Shown here piece after piece: positions 10,474 through 22,379 of a stretch of 64,000 nt of DNA. The notes beneath the pieces are model-generated. The model saw only the letters and a list, made by a program, of their open reading frames with translations, made no database searches and was not told where the DNA came from. Within the stretch, counting starts at the first letter, position 1. Every line of letters begins with the position of its first letter. Location: NCBI GenBank assembly GCA_030180135.1, contig CM058237.1, positions 44,785,126 through 44,849,125 on the forward strand. The letters are read 5' to 3'. The position numbers and the translations under genes are program-made. The stretch is from Orychophragmus violaceus (lineage: Eukaryota; Streptophyta; Magnoliopsida; Brassicales; Brassicaceae).

Positions 10474-11042
10474 ATAATGAATGCAAGCCTGTACGAAGTC
10501 CAAAGTTCAGGTAACAACCAGCATTTGTGGTCTCATGTGTTACATAAGGGCTGTCCATCGTAAGTATAGTACATGTTGAAACCGTTTGTCATAGATCGTG
10601 TATGGGAAAGCTGAACCATGAAGCTATTGTCCGTGAAGTTATTCATCGTAATCGTAGGTACTGCAGGTATTTGATTTCGTTTGATCAAAAAATTCTTAGA
10701 GTTAAGATTAGATCAAGTATCACTCATGATTATTCTAGACGATAAAAAACGAAATAAAAATTTGTTCCTTTTCTTAAAAAAAAAAATTTATTATCCAACC
10801 ATGGAACCATACATAAACGTAAACCTAATATGACAGTAAGAATATATATACATTTAAAAAAAAAAAAAAGAATATATATACACTTATTGCCACCCCTTCA
10901 TTCACAAGATCCACAAACCAGACAAATATGATATGTATATATTAAAAAAAAAAAATCGAAGTTGTGTGAATATATATATATATATTGTCTCGTTAATTTC
11001 CTATAAGAAACTAACTTAGTCAATGGATTAAATGAGTAGTAA
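10474..11042 (+). other. Flank of element A, copy 1: unidentified
   Basis: Begins with the target duplication ATAAT. I recognise no gene. In copy 2 the matching stretch keeps a short open frame (15694-15912) that a stop interrupts here. An A-run and a short AT microsatellite (about 10969-10984) lie near the end. Confidence 0.5.
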
Positions 11043-11323
11043 GAGCACTTCCATTAGAGTAACAAGCGGCAGGTCTCTTAAAAAAAAAATATTAAAATAA
11101 TGTGGGTCCCACGTGGGACCCACATTTTTTTTAACAAACCGTAGCCACAGTCGCTTGTTTAAGAGACGTTTCTTCCCCTGTCTTGCCACGTGTCGCCGTT
11201 CTATTGGTCGATTGTTTTTTTTTTATTATTATTTTTTTTTTTCGCCTTTACAAAAAAAAAATTAAAATAATAATAAAAAATTGAGTTAAGAGACTTACCT
11301 TGCTCCCGCCAGTGGAGATGCTC
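11043..11323. mobile_element. Harbinger-type (Tourist-like) MITE
   Basis: 281 bp absent from the duplicate copy, where the empty site reads GTAGTAAGAGTCC (about 16231). The ends are GAGCACTTCC and, inverted, GAGCATCTCC. The flanking TAA is duplicated (11040-11042 and 11324-11326), the 3-bp target signature of PIF/Harbinger. No coding capacity. A GTGGGTCCCACGTGGGACCCAC palindrome lies near the left end. Confidence 0.9.
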
Positions 11324-12147
11324 TAAGAGTCCACAAAAAAAAAAGAGCAGCAAGTTTAACGTGTTTCTTTGAAGCTAGTTGTGCATGCAAAGAAAAGTAA
11401 AGATGATTGCTTTACAACAAGGAATATGTAAAGCTATGCTTCAATATATTACAGCTTTCTGAAGAGCGGTCCAAATCCTTTATATGACGAAGAATTTAAC
11501 ACATTATTAGTAGGAAAACCGTGTACGTTAATTCTCAGAATGACTTATTAAGAAGCTTTTGTCAAACTTACTTTCTATTGATAAATTCCCTTACAAGGAA
11601 AAGAGAGGCATCTATAGCAATAACTGGACTTTTCTTATTCTCTCATGATTTAAATATGTAAGGACACACATGTATCGTGAGACATGGTCTCGGTTCTTGG
11701 CAAGATCCTAGCTCACGAAGAAGTACGATCAAGTTCACATTAGCAATAATATAAATATTTGCTTGTGTTAATCTCATATTAGAAGTGAGATGAGATCTAA
11801 CATTATTGAGATAAGAACAAGAATATTTCCTTTCAACATTCATGTATATCTATAGAGTTTAGATATATTATTAGACTGTTATTCTTGTTCAACCCACCTA
11901 ATGTAACTCCTATATAAAGGAGACTCTACTTCAAAGATTAATAATACAACACATTATTCAATTCACAATTTGTTATGGTATTAGAATCCAAACAATATTG
12001 AAACTCGATTTACTCAAACTTGCGACTGATTTCTTCTCACAATCGTGAGAGATCTCACATAAACACATCTCTTTCTTCTCATTAAACCTCAAAACCGAAA
12101 GTCTCTCGACTTAGGTCATCTTTTGATTACTTGCAACTCATATACTC
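11324..12147 (+). other. 5' region of degenerate Copia C, copy 1
   Basis: No gene. CCTATATAAAGG at 11909-11920 looks like an LTR TATA box, and ATGGTATTAGAATCC at 11975-11989 resembles a decayed initiator-tRNA-Met primer-binding site (TGGTATCAGAGC), so the LTR probably ends shortly before 11970. I could not fix the LTR start. Confidence 0.5.
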
Positions 12148-12888
12148 ATGGCGTTAGTTACCGAATCCAAGTATAAAACGACCTCTCCATATGATTTATC
12201 TTCTAACGATAATCCAAGAGCAGTAATATCACATACACTTCTCAATGGCTTGAATTATGACGAATAGGCAATCAACATACGGATGGCTCTTAGCTCTCAG
12301 AAAAAATTGGTTTCCTAGACGGAACCATACCGAAACCTGCACCTGATTCATCGCATCTTGAGGAATGGATCGCCAACAACCATCTACATGTTGGCTGGAT
12401 TAAATTAACATCGAAACAAAGATACAGTCCTCGATCTCAACTCGAGAAATTGCGAAAGAGCTCTGGGATATCATTAAAAAGAGGTTCTCCCAGAAAAGCG
12501 GAGCTCGTCTGGAGCAGCTACGAAACCAATTGGCATCCTGTAGACAAGGTGGCTCCACTATCGATGGCTATTTGGACGACTTACCAAAATATGGGGCGTA
12601 ATTGTGGAATGCATGAACTCCAAGCGATGTACCTTCAACGATTGCAAGTGTGATATCAATGCGGTACTTGATAAAGAAAAGGAGACACAGCAGATACACG
12701 ATTTTCTCTCAGGACTTGATGATGCAGTTCATGGGATCATACGATCTCAAATCTGTGCTATGTCACCCTTACCGGATCTTGACACTATATGTCACACGAT
12801 AGTACAGAACGAAACATTACGACCAAATGTGATACAAGAGCCAACTGTGATGAGTTTTGCAACAAACAAAACCGACTTACAAACCTAA
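12148..12888 (+). pseudogene. Copia C gag, copy 1
   Basis: From ATG at 12148 the frame reads as a Copia Gag of the UBN2/DUF4219 type (SPYDLSSNDNPRAVISHTLL, later SGLDDAVHGIIRSQICAM). It is broken by frameshifts and stops, so conserved pieces appear in alternating frames. The last piece ends at 12888. The same gene in copy 2 is at 18669-19410 with partly different lesions. It is an old, inactive element predating the duplication. Confidence 0.75.
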
Positions 12889-13289
12889 CACGATCTCCAC
12901 ATGAGAAATAACAAAACAAGATCAATCTTCTGTGTGCAATATGTGTGGTCGAACAAGAAATGATGGGAAGTCGTGTTTTAAGGTGGTTGGCTACTTGGAA
13001 TGGTGGGGGGGGGGGAGAGACCACAAAACATAGCTGATAATCGGAACGCTTCTGTACGTAGACGAGGCGGCACCCCTCGAGCAAACGTGATGCAAATAGG
13101 AGCTGAAAAATAGAAAACAACATCTTCTTCAACGCTAATTACTGAAAGCAATCGACAAGGATTGAGTGGTTTTACAGATGAACAATGGCAGTCAGTTCAA
13201 CGTCTTGTCATTGCTTGAAAATCAAATCCACAAAGTGGTAATAACAACGATCGCTTATGGATACTTGATACGGGAGAAACACATCATAC
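12889..13289 (+). pseudogene. Copia C gag-pol spacer, copy 1, truncated
   Basis: Continues the Copia element with a G run near 13003-13015, a degraded zinc-knuckle region and the first part of the protease (ILDTGETHH reading, about 13261-13288), where the duplication junction cuts it. Confidence 0.6.
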
Positions 13290-13314
13290 GTTGTTCAGGG
13301 GTAACCTTCGCCTT
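13290..13314 (+). other. Templated filler at the duplication junction
   Basis: The 25 bases at 13290-13314 (GTTGTTCAGGGGTAACC...) are an exact copy of 13422-13446 (and 8243-8267). They sit between the end of copy 1 and the start of copy 2. Bases 13311-13314 also belong to copy 2, giving a 4-base overlap. Confidence 0.85.
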
Positions 13315-14616
13315 CTCTTTTGCTGACGACTTAGCAGAGGACGAAGATTTGGACGAAATCTTCTGGGAAAAGTCAACCGACTCAATTCTTTTCACCTTGC
13401 CGATCTTCTTTGGTTTGATGAGTTGTTCAGGGGTAACCTTCGCCTTGGTATTCCACTTGACTGAAATGGAAAAGGAGAATTCAGAATTGACAAAAGTATA
13501 CCGACTTTTGAAAATGAAGAAAAGCAAACCTTTAGAAATCCGCGGAAGAGTTTTGTTTATACGATCCCGAGAGAGATCTGACCACTAGCGAAGACCGAGG
13601 GACTGGATCTATTGAAGAATCGGGAAGTAGTTGTCCGGGTACGGCTTGAGAAAAGGATGATGCACTGCATTAACAAAACAGAATTAAGTAAATCATCACA
13701 TTTGATTGACGGAAAACTTGGGACGACATCTACCATAATTCGTATTCCAAGACGTCATGATGAGTTCCCTGTGGTCGTCAGGAACAACTAACGGAGATAA
13801 CTCGACATAGAAGTAATATCTCTGCCAGTTGTTGATCTTGTTGGGCGCATCCGTCACTACACGGTTACCGCTCTTGAGTTTAACCGCGAAACACCCTGGA
13901 CTAGTTGTCTTCATGGGGTTGATTGAAGTCATTTCCTTGAAGATGCTCACGGTTATCATGATATCGGCTTCAGCGCCAAGCACGAGAAGACCCACCATGT
14001 GACGAACCGCGGCGGCCGAAAGCTGAGAAATGGCGATTTCGGAACGATGACAATAGGAGACCAGCAAGTCGGGAAGCGGGAACCAGCAGCGACAACCCCC
14101 AGTGTCGGTGTTGATGAAGTACGACTCATAAAGAGTCATGTACCCTGGCGGGGGATTCCAAGGACGATCAAGCGTACAGGGGATGAGGAACTTAATCTTT
14201 GGATCTGCTCCGCAACCCTGGAGCGTAGACGTCACCGACTTCACAGTGGATCGAGTTTCGAAAACATTGCTAAATGCCTTGCTGGGAGCACCCGACAACA
14301 CGGGAAGAGAAGTGTCGTTGCCATCAGAACCATCCTGATCGATATCGATGTCGTCCTCATCATCATCAGAGTCTCGTAATTGCGGGATGATAAAATCTTC
14401 CCGGCCAGAACTCTCAACAGCATCAGTTTGCCGTGATGTCTCACGACGACGCTGGAGCTCTTCAACTTCGAGATGAACATGATGATTCCTCAAGTCGGAG
14501 GAAGTGCTCGAAGATGTGGAGTCGGAAGAAATAGACCGACGACTCGATGAGTCGTCCGCAGACGAGACGGTAACAACTTCCTTGTCTTTGTTCCCCGAAC
14601 AACGGATTAAAGACAT
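13311..14616 (-). pseudogene. Antisense gene of element A, duplicate, truncated
   Basis: Same gene as 6729-9437, starting at ATG 14616 on the minus strand. Exon 1 (to about 13702) is open for about 305 codons and differs from copy 1 by a modest number of residues. One example is a Gly-Gly-Cys reading where copy 1 has Trp-Gly-Cys. The second and third exons are present to 13311, where the segmental-duplication junction removes the coiled-coil part. An in-frame ATG at 14646 would add ten residues, but the family start is 14616. Confidence 0.7.
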
Positions 14617-15106
14617 GATTTGTTGAAGAACAGATGAAGAACGCAAACAACAAATGAAGTTTGATCTAAAATCCTAAAAACCTAAGGCTGAGCAACGGCG
14701 GAGAAATGATCGGAAAATAAATACCGGCAGAGAGAAAAATTACCTTTTAAACTTCTTCACTTGAGCAAGAATGAAGAAATGAGAAGCGAGAGAAGACTAT
14801 TTATGGTGAAAATGACGGCGCAGAGCTCGAGGCAATAATTACCTAGGTGACGCTTCGTATCTCGCACCTATCCAATCGGTTGAACCAAGGATCAATTCCG
14901 GTTTCGTCTGGTTAATTCGGGCATCCACCGGTTCAAGTCTAACTACCGGTCTAAGTCAAGCCGGATCGGTCCGACAAGTTATGGGCCTAAAAGAGGGGCT
15001 CGTCAGATGAAAGATATGGGCCTACAAAATCATTTCTTAAACCATAGGTTAACTCCTCGTAATGCCGACTTGAATTCAAGTCGCCACACTGGGGGGGTGG
15101 GCTTAT

Positions 15107-15640
15107 TGTTGGAGTCAAGATTAGCACTTTCCTAAAAGGCCTATTCATGAGTTTAGGTCGGCCCATAATGGAAAGTCGAAACAAGGCTCAAGTACCAACT
15201 TAGGTTTAACCCGACTCGGACAACCGGCTTACATTAGGGTTTTGGAGGTGTTAGTCAAAAACAGGACAAAGGCGGCACATAGCGACATCAAGATATGGAA
15301 ATATTCCATCTTGATAAATCGAGATATTAGGAAAATATTTATGTTTATCTCGATTTTCCTTATTTGAAACTGACTTTGTAACCCTATATAAAGGGACCTC
15401 TTATCATTCAATAAACTTACGCTTTTCATAATACTTTTGCCTGAGAGATCTTAGAGCCGACTTGACCTAAAACTCTCCAGCGACTTAAACTTCTCTTTAC
15501 CGTTTTATTACATCTCGGAAACCTAAAGCGAAACCCTAATTTCCATATTCTCACCGTGATCTTAAATCCTCTTTTACAATCCCTTAAGAAAAACCCTAAA
15601 ACTCTTGCTATCTTCGGATAGACCGAGTTGAGATCTTACA
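15107..15640 (+). repeat. Third LTR of the element A family (duplicated 3' LTR)
   Basis: 534 bp, TGTTGG...CTTACA, TATA box at about 15383-15392. It is followed by ATAATGAATGC exactly as at 10474, so it arose by duplication of the LTR-flank junction and not by a new insertion. Confidence 0.92.
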
Positions 15641-16137
15641 ATAATGAATGCAAGCTTGTACGAAGTCCAGAGTTCAGGTAACAACCAGCCTTCGTGGTCT
15701 CATGTGTTACAGAAGGGATGTCTATCGTAAGTATAGTACATGTTGAAACCGTTTATCATAGATCGTGTATGGGAAAGCTGAACCATGGAGTTATTGTTCG
15801 TGAAGTTATTCATCGTAATCGTAGGTACTGCATGTATTTGATTTCGTTTGATCAAAAAATTCTTAGAGTTAAGATTAGATCAAGTATCACTCATGATTAT
15901 TCTAGACGATAAAAAACGAAATAAAAATTTGTTCTTTTTCTTAAAAAAAAAAAAATTATTATCCAACCATGGAACCATACATAAACGATAAACCTAATAT
16001 GACAGTAAGAATATATATACATTTAAAAAAAAAATAAGAATATATATACATTTATTGCCACCCGTTCATTCACAAGATCCACAAACAAGACAGATATGAT
16101 ATGTATATATAAAAAAAAAAAAAAAGTCGAAGTTGTG

Positions 16138-16189
<52 letters not shown>

Positions 16190-16456
16190 CTCGTTAATTT
16201 CGTATAAGAAACTAACTTAGTCAATGGATTAAATGAGTAGTAAGAGTCCACAAAAAAAAAAAGCAGCAAGTTTAACGTGTTTCTTTGAAGCTAGTTGTGC
16301 ATGCAAAGAAAAGTAAAGATGATTGCTTTACAACAAGGAATATGTAAAGCTATGATTCAATATATTACAGCTTTCTGAAGAGCGGTCCAAATCCTTTATA
16401 TGACGAAGAATTTAACACATTATTAGTAGGAAAACCGTGTACGTTAATTCTCAGAA
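15641..16456 (+). other. Flank of element A, copy 2: unidentified
   Basis: Matches 10474-11540 without the MITE. A 72-codon frame (15694-15912) is open here but broken in copy 1, and I recognise no product. A pure AT microsatellite of about 23 repeats is at 16141-16187 and is much shorter in copy 1. Confidence 0.5.
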
Positions 16457-18035
16457 TCAATACTATTAAAAAATTGGAGTTTGGCCATGGTACATAAATG
16501 TTGTTCCAGAAATTTGCCCTTGATATTATTAGAATTTGTAAGCTTCATTAAGGGTAATTAGGGAATATACCATTATCTCTACAATCCATGTTTCCAAACA
16601 AGACAATTATTAAACATGTAGCCAAACAACCAAAATCTAATGGGTCCCACTTTCCTAATTAATTAAAATCAAAACAAATTAATTGATAAATATAATGAAT
16701 AATTTATACATCAACTATTATATATAAATTAAGATTCTTTAATTTATGATTTAATTCAAAATATATTTATAATATATTTTAATATCTTTTTATTTTGTTT
16801 CAAAAAATATATATATATATACATATTACGATTGATGTTTTTACGATTGTACTTTTTAGCAGGTTTTTTCATCAAACTGAAAAATATTTAATTAATTAAA
16901 CGGGTTGAAAAATTAATTAGCCAATCTCGATTATAAATTTTTTTAAAAAAAATTCGCATATAGTAAATAATTTCAGCTGATATATTTTAAAATTAATAAA
17001 ATATTAAAATAATTTCATACTTATATTATTCAAATATTTGAAATATATTTTAATATCTTTTTTTTGTTTCATATATATATATATATACACATATTACGAT
17101 TGATGTTTTTACGATTGTACTTTTTAGCAGGTTTTTTCATCAAACTGAAAAATATTTAATTAATTAAACGGGTTGAAAAATTAATTAGCCAATCTCAATT
17201 ATAAATTTTCTAAAAATTCGCATATAGTAAATAATTTCAGCTGATATATTTTAAAATTAATAAAATATTAAAATAATTTCATATTTATATTATTCAAATA
17301 TTTGAAATATATTTTAATATCTTTTTATTTTGTTTCAAATATATATATATATATACACACATATTACGATTGATGTTTTTACGATTGTACTTTTAGCAGG
17401 TTTTTCCATCAAACTGAAAAATATTTAATTCATTAAACGGGTTGAAAATTAATTAGCCAATCTTGATTATAAATTTTCTATAAAAAATCGCATATAGTAA
17501 ATAATTTCAGCTGATATATTTTAAAATTAATAAAATAATAAAATAATTTCATACTTATATTATTCAAATATTTGAAGCGTCAAATTATGCTTTATGTTTG
17601 AATGAAGTTTTTAACGGATAGTTCCATCAAATTTGCAAATTATATATACGACTACAACATGTATTTTATAAAATAATATTTTAGATAAATAAAATAACAA
17701 TTAAACATATACCATATAACTTTTACAATAGTTGTTTTCACATATATATATTTTTTCCAAACTATGATCTTACGATACAACGCAGATTAAAATATATAAT
17801 GCGAAATCGTTATTTTAATCTCTTAATCCTTACGATATATCTCCTCCAAATAACACATAATTCATTAAAAAAAAAACTAAATTGCTAACTCACTGTTTAT
17901 AATGTTGGTTAAACAATTATAATCAAAATTAGATTACATAATTAAAAATCTAAACTACTATTAACAAAATGAATAAAAAGTAAAATTTGTAAAGAAAATT
18001 AAACCCGCACTTTCTAAGTGCGGCTCAAAATCTAG
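16457..18035 (+). mobile_element. Non-autonomous Helitron
   Basis: Starts TCAATACTATTAAAA and ends with CTAG. The 3' hairpin CCGCACTT-TCT-AAGTGCGG (18005-18023) ends 8 bases before the terminal CTAG. It sits between A (16456) and T (18036). Copy 1 of the duplication has the uninterrupted site CAGAATGACTT (11534-11544). No Rep/helicase is encoded. Length 1579 bp, AT-rich, with an internal three-unit tandem repeat. Confidence 0.93.
16771..17578 (+). repeat. About 265-271-bp tandem repeat inside the Helitron (3 units)
   Basis: Units start with AATATATTTTAATATC at 16771, 17042 and 17306. Each contains an AT microsatellite, ATTACGATTGATGTTTTTACG and a TTAATTAGCCAATCT block. The third ends near 17578. 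Confidence 0.88.
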
Positions 18036-18668
18036 TGACTTATTAAGAAGCTTTTGTCAAACTTACTTTCTATTGATAAATTCCCTTACAAGGAAAAGAG
18101 AGGCATCTATAGCAATAACTGGACTTTTCTTATTCTCTCATGATTTAAATATGTAAGGACACACATGTATCGTGAGACATGGTCTCGGTTCTTGGCAAGA
18201 TCCTAGCTCACGAAGAAGTACGATCAAGTTCACATTAGCACATAATATAAATATTTGCTTGTGTTAATCTCATATTAGAAGTGAGATGAGATCTAACATT
18301 ATTGAGATAAGAACAAGAATATTTCCTTTCAACATTCATGTATATCTATAGAGTTTGGATATATTATTAGACTGTTATTCTTGTTCAACCGACCTAATGT
18401 AACTCCTATATAAAGGAGACTCGACTTCAAAGATTAATAATACAACACATTATTCGATTCACAATTTGTTATGGTATTAGAATCCAAAAAATATTGAAAC
18501 TCGATTTACTCAAACCTGCGACTGATTTCTTCTCACAATCGTGAGAGATCTCACATAAACACATCTCTTTCTTCTCATTAAACCTCAAAACCGAAAGTCT
18601 CTCGACTTAGGTCATCTTTTGATTACTTGCGACTCATATACTCTGTTTTAAAAGAGGATTAAACGAAC
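18036..18668 (+). other. 5' region of degenerate Copia C, copy 2
   Basis: Matches 11540-12147. TATA box CCTATATAAAGG at 18405-18416. Decayed primer-binding-site-like TGGTATTAGAATCC near 18472. It has 27 extra bases just before the gag ATG (TGTTTTAAAAGAGGATTAAA...) compared with copy 1. Confidence 0.5.
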
Positions 18669-19410
18669 ATGGCGTTAGTTACCGAATCCAAGTATAAAAC
18701 GACCTCTCCATATGATTTATCTTCTAACGATAATCCAAGAGCAGTAATATCACATACACTTCTCAATGGCTTGAATTATGACGAATGGGCAATCAACATA
18801 TAGATGGCTCTTAGCTCTCAGAAAAAATTGGTTTCCTAGACGGAACCATACCGAAACCTGCACCTGATTCATCGCATCTTGAGGAATGGATCGCCAACAA
18901 CCATCTACATGTTGGTTGGATTAAATTAACATTGAAACAAAGATACAGTCCTCGATTTCAACTCGAGAAATTGCGAAAGAGCTCTGGGATATCATTAAAA
19001 AGAGGTTCTCCCAGAAAAGCGGAGCTCGTCTGGAGCAGCTACGAAACCAATTGGCATCCTGTAGACAAGGTGGCTCCACTGTCGATGGCTATTTTGGACG
19101 ACTTACCAAAATATGGGGCGTAATTGTGGAATGCATGAACTCCAAGCGATGTACCTTCAACGACTGCAAGTTTGATATCAATGCGGTACTTGATAAAGAA
19201 AAGGAGACACAGCAGATACACGATTTTCTCTCAGGACTTGATGATGCAGTTCATGGGATCATACGATCTCAAATATGTGCTATGTCACCCTTACCGGATC
19301 TTGACACTATATGTCAAACGATAGTACAGAACGAAACATTACGACCAAATGTGATACAAGAGCCAACTGTGTTGAGTTTTGCAACAAACAAAACCGACTT
19401 ACAAACCTAA
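18669..19410 (+). pseudogene. Copia C gag, copy 2
   Basis: Same Gag as 12148-12888. From ATG 18669 the first frame meets a stop at about 18801 (ATA TAG ATG). Downstream pieces lie in other frames, the last ending in TAA at 19408-19410. The conserved order is N-terminal YDLSSNDNP, ASCRQGGSTVDGYFGRL, and SGLDDAVHGIIRSQ near the end. Compared with copy 1, some lesions are shared (older than the duplication) and some are private. Confidence 0.75.
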
Positions 19411-21196
19411 CACGATCTCCACATGAGAAATAACAAAACAAGATCAATCTTCTGTGTGCAATATGTGTGGTCGAACAAGAAATGATGGGAAGTCGTGTTT
19501 TAAGGTGGTTGGCTACTCGGAATGGTGGGGGGGGGGGAGACCACAAAACATAGCTGATAATCGGAACGCTTCTGTACGTAGACGAGGCAGCACCCCTCGA
19601 GCAAACGTGACGCAAATAGGAGCTGAAAAATAGAAAACAACATCTTCTTCAACGCTAATTACTGATAGCGATCAACAAGGATTGAGTGGTTTTACAGATG
19701 AACAATGGCAGGCAGTTCAACGTCTTGTCATTGCTTGAAAATCAAATCCACAAAGTGGTAATAACAACGATCGCTTATGGATACTTGATACGGGAGAAAC
19801 ACATCATATGACCGGATGCATAGAATTGTTGGACGAGATACACAATATTCCACCCATATTGGTTTCTCTTGCAGCAAGGAACGATGTATTCTCGACCAAA
19901 CAGGGGACAGCTCAGCTCACGTCTCAAGTTATCTTGAAGAGTATTTTCCTTGTTGAAGGATTTCATATGAACTTGATTTCTCTTGAACAACTTGTAACTG
20001 AAAATTACTTGATTGGACAAGTAATTGATAAGCTGATAATTTTGCAAGACTGAACTACGAAGATGTTGATTGAAGCGGGTGAAAGAGAGGGAGAGAGGTT
20101 GTACCGGTTTCATGGGATCACGACATTGACATCTCTTCAGACAAGTGTTAAGGACGATTTGTTTATATGTAATAGTCGTCTAGGTCTTTCGTCTCCTCAA
20201 GTTACCGGAATAATTTTCAGCGTTAGATGTTCTTCTAGTTGTTCTAATTCTTTTCTTAAACATTTTGATGTATGTTTTCGAGCAAAACAAACTCCGCAAA
20301 ATTTTCCGGATATTTTGAATAAAGCATATGTTATTTTTGATTTAATACAATGAGATCTTTGGGGCCCTTATCTTACAACATCCTTTGTGGATCCAAATAT
20401 TTCCTTACAATCCTAGAAAATTATTCTCGCGCTATTTGGTTGTATCTCTTACCTGATAAAGCTATGGTGTCGAAACAGATCCGCGTCTTGATCATGGTCG
20501 AACGACAGTTCTTGAAGAAGGTGAAGAATTTTCGGAGTGGTAATGGAACATGTTTCCTTTGTCTCTCTCGTTTTTTTCCAAGAAAATGGGATCATACATG
20601 TGACATTTTTGTGATTATACTCCGCAGTAGAACGGTTGGGTCGAATGGAAACATCGCTACATTCTAAACATGGCAAGGGCACTCCGCTTCCAAGCGAATC
20701 TACTGATCGAACATTGGGGGGAATGTGTCCTTACTTTTGAATATTTGATCAATCGAACACCATCGGTGTTTCTCAACAACAAGGCACCTTTCGAACAGCT
20801 TCGGGGTACAAGCACTTACGTGTATTCAGTTGCTTATCTTATGCACATAATCTCGACAACAAAGGCGACAAGTTCACTTCAAGAAGCACAAAATGCGTCT
20901 TCTTGGGCTATCCTTACAGGAAAATTGATGGAAATTGTATAATTTGGAGCGTGATAAGATATTTGTATCTCGGGATGTTGTCTTCCAAGAGGACTGTTTT
21001 CCTTTCGCCATCAAAGAAACAGTCCCACAACCAAAACAAGATATCACGACTCCAATGACTAACTCTAATAAGGCTGAGGATCTCCTGATCACATTGAATG
21101 ATGCCCCAACGGAAATAAATATGAATAATGTGATCGATTCGAGCTTTAATTTTGAAGACATAGTTGTTGTTGTTTCCACTGCAGACAATACAGAAA
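19411..21196 (+). pseudogene. Copia C pol remnant (protease, integrase)
   Basis: Pieces in several frames follow Copia pol order. A protease with ILDTGETHHMTG is at about 19782-19817. A GAG-pre-integrase stretch to about 20350 follows, then an integrase core (SYNILCGSKYFLTILENYSRAIWLYLL region, 20370-20460). Next come a segment equal to the post-integrase 'EHWGECVLTFEYLINRTPS' block (20713-20770) and the IFVSRDVVFQED motif (20958-20993). Reverse transcriptase is missing because the minus-strand Athila LTR begins at 21197. Many stops and shifts show great age. Confidence 0.7.
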
Positions 21197-22379
21197 TGAT
21201 AGAGAAAATTTTAATCCTTATTTTCTACTGCAAGTGCACAAATGTGATTGTAGTATTAAAGGGGTATTGAATCCACGTAGACTCAAGTTTCACGCAATAG
21301 ATTATATGTGTTCGAATATAGATAAGTCAATTAGATGAAAAGCAGTAAATAACAAGTAATTAAAAGAGTGTTTTCGATGGGAGAAAAGCGATAAACTTAG
21401 GATGTTATCAAGAGATCATGCAATGACAAACACTTAACTAAACAAGATTCAGATTAAGCACATGTTCAGAACTAGAATCACAATTGTCAAATAATTCAAC
21501 TCTCGCTACAATTATTATCTATGTCTAGCAACCTAACGATTCAAATATCTTTGCAATCTTAGAGTTCTAGACAAGAATTAATAGCAAGTTCTTTAGCTCA
21601 CAATTCTCCTAAACCAAATTTCTTTCTATCTAGTCAAATTGCTCACACTAAGTTCTGTCATATTATAATTCACACTCTCGTGCCAAATTATTTTAAGATC
21701 TAAACCCTAGGAGATTAATCCAGAATTCAGTTTTAATCTCAACTTAGGTGATGAACATATAGGTTTAGAATCCTAAGTATTCAGTGATCTAACAAGGCAT
21801 AAAAACCCTATGAGAAATCCTAAATCTAACAAAGGTTACTACTCATACATATTATCAATCAGACAACACATATTGAATAGAAAACCAAAGACTGAATAGA
21901 TAGAATAAATGGGGTTCAAAATCCTTCTCTCAAAGGTTACATAGTAGCAAATCAGCGCCCAAACAATCTCTCGATCTCCATAAGCCAAAAGCCAAAACAA
22001 AGCAATAACAAAAAGATAGGAGAAAACAACTCTCCAAAACCCTATTAAAAAACTAAACACCTTTTGGGGCTACATTATAAACAATGAAACTTCTAGGCTT
22101 TCTTGCAACTTTTCAAAAGATGTAATCAATCACGCAATGTAGTCTTGTTGGACTTCAGTGTCGACCGACACTAAGAGTGGTGTCGGTCGACATAAAATGT
22201 TGGTTACGGCTCCAACTTCAACTCCTTGCAGAATGCTCCAGAAATTTCCCAAAACTCCTAGCTTCGCTCCAAACGCATGCTAACCTGTAAAAGACTCGTT
22301 AGACTCGAAATACAAGGTTAAAGACTCAATATATATACTTATATCATGGTTGAAAACTTAGAAAAACCATGATATATAA
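21197..22379 (-). repeat. LTR of Athila-like element E
   Basis: 1183 bp, against 1178 and 1186 in D. The minus-strand 3' end is CTCTATCA. The 5' end has T for the usual G at the second position (TTTATATATCATGG). Sequence has diverged clearly from D. It carries a palindrome pair built on TGTCGACCGACA at 22156-22192, in the place where D has CGATCGTTGC. Confidence 0.82.

Larger units (their letters stand above)
8132..13289 (+). repeat. Segmental tandem duplication, copy 1
   Basis: This block (end of the antisense gene, 3' LTR of A, flanking sequence, start of Copia C) is repeated at 13311-19808 with sparse differences by eye. Copy 1 alone has the MITE at 11043-11323. It lacks the Helitron and about 27 bases upstream of the Copia gag ATG, and it ends abruptly inside the Copia protease region. 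Confidence 0.9.
13311..19808 (+). repeat. Segmental tandem duplication, copy 2
   Basis: Starts inside the antisense gene (CCTTCTCTTTTGCTGACGA, as at 8132) and matches copy 1 to 19808, where copy 1 stops. Beyond that only this copy continues into the rest of Copia C. It is longer because of a 1579-bp Helitron and a longer AT microsatellite. Confidence 0.9.

Noticed and set aside
15694..15912. 72-codon frame next to the third LTR of family A
   Set aside because: Broken in the duplicate copy (10530 region) and without recognisable similarity; described only as unidentified flank.
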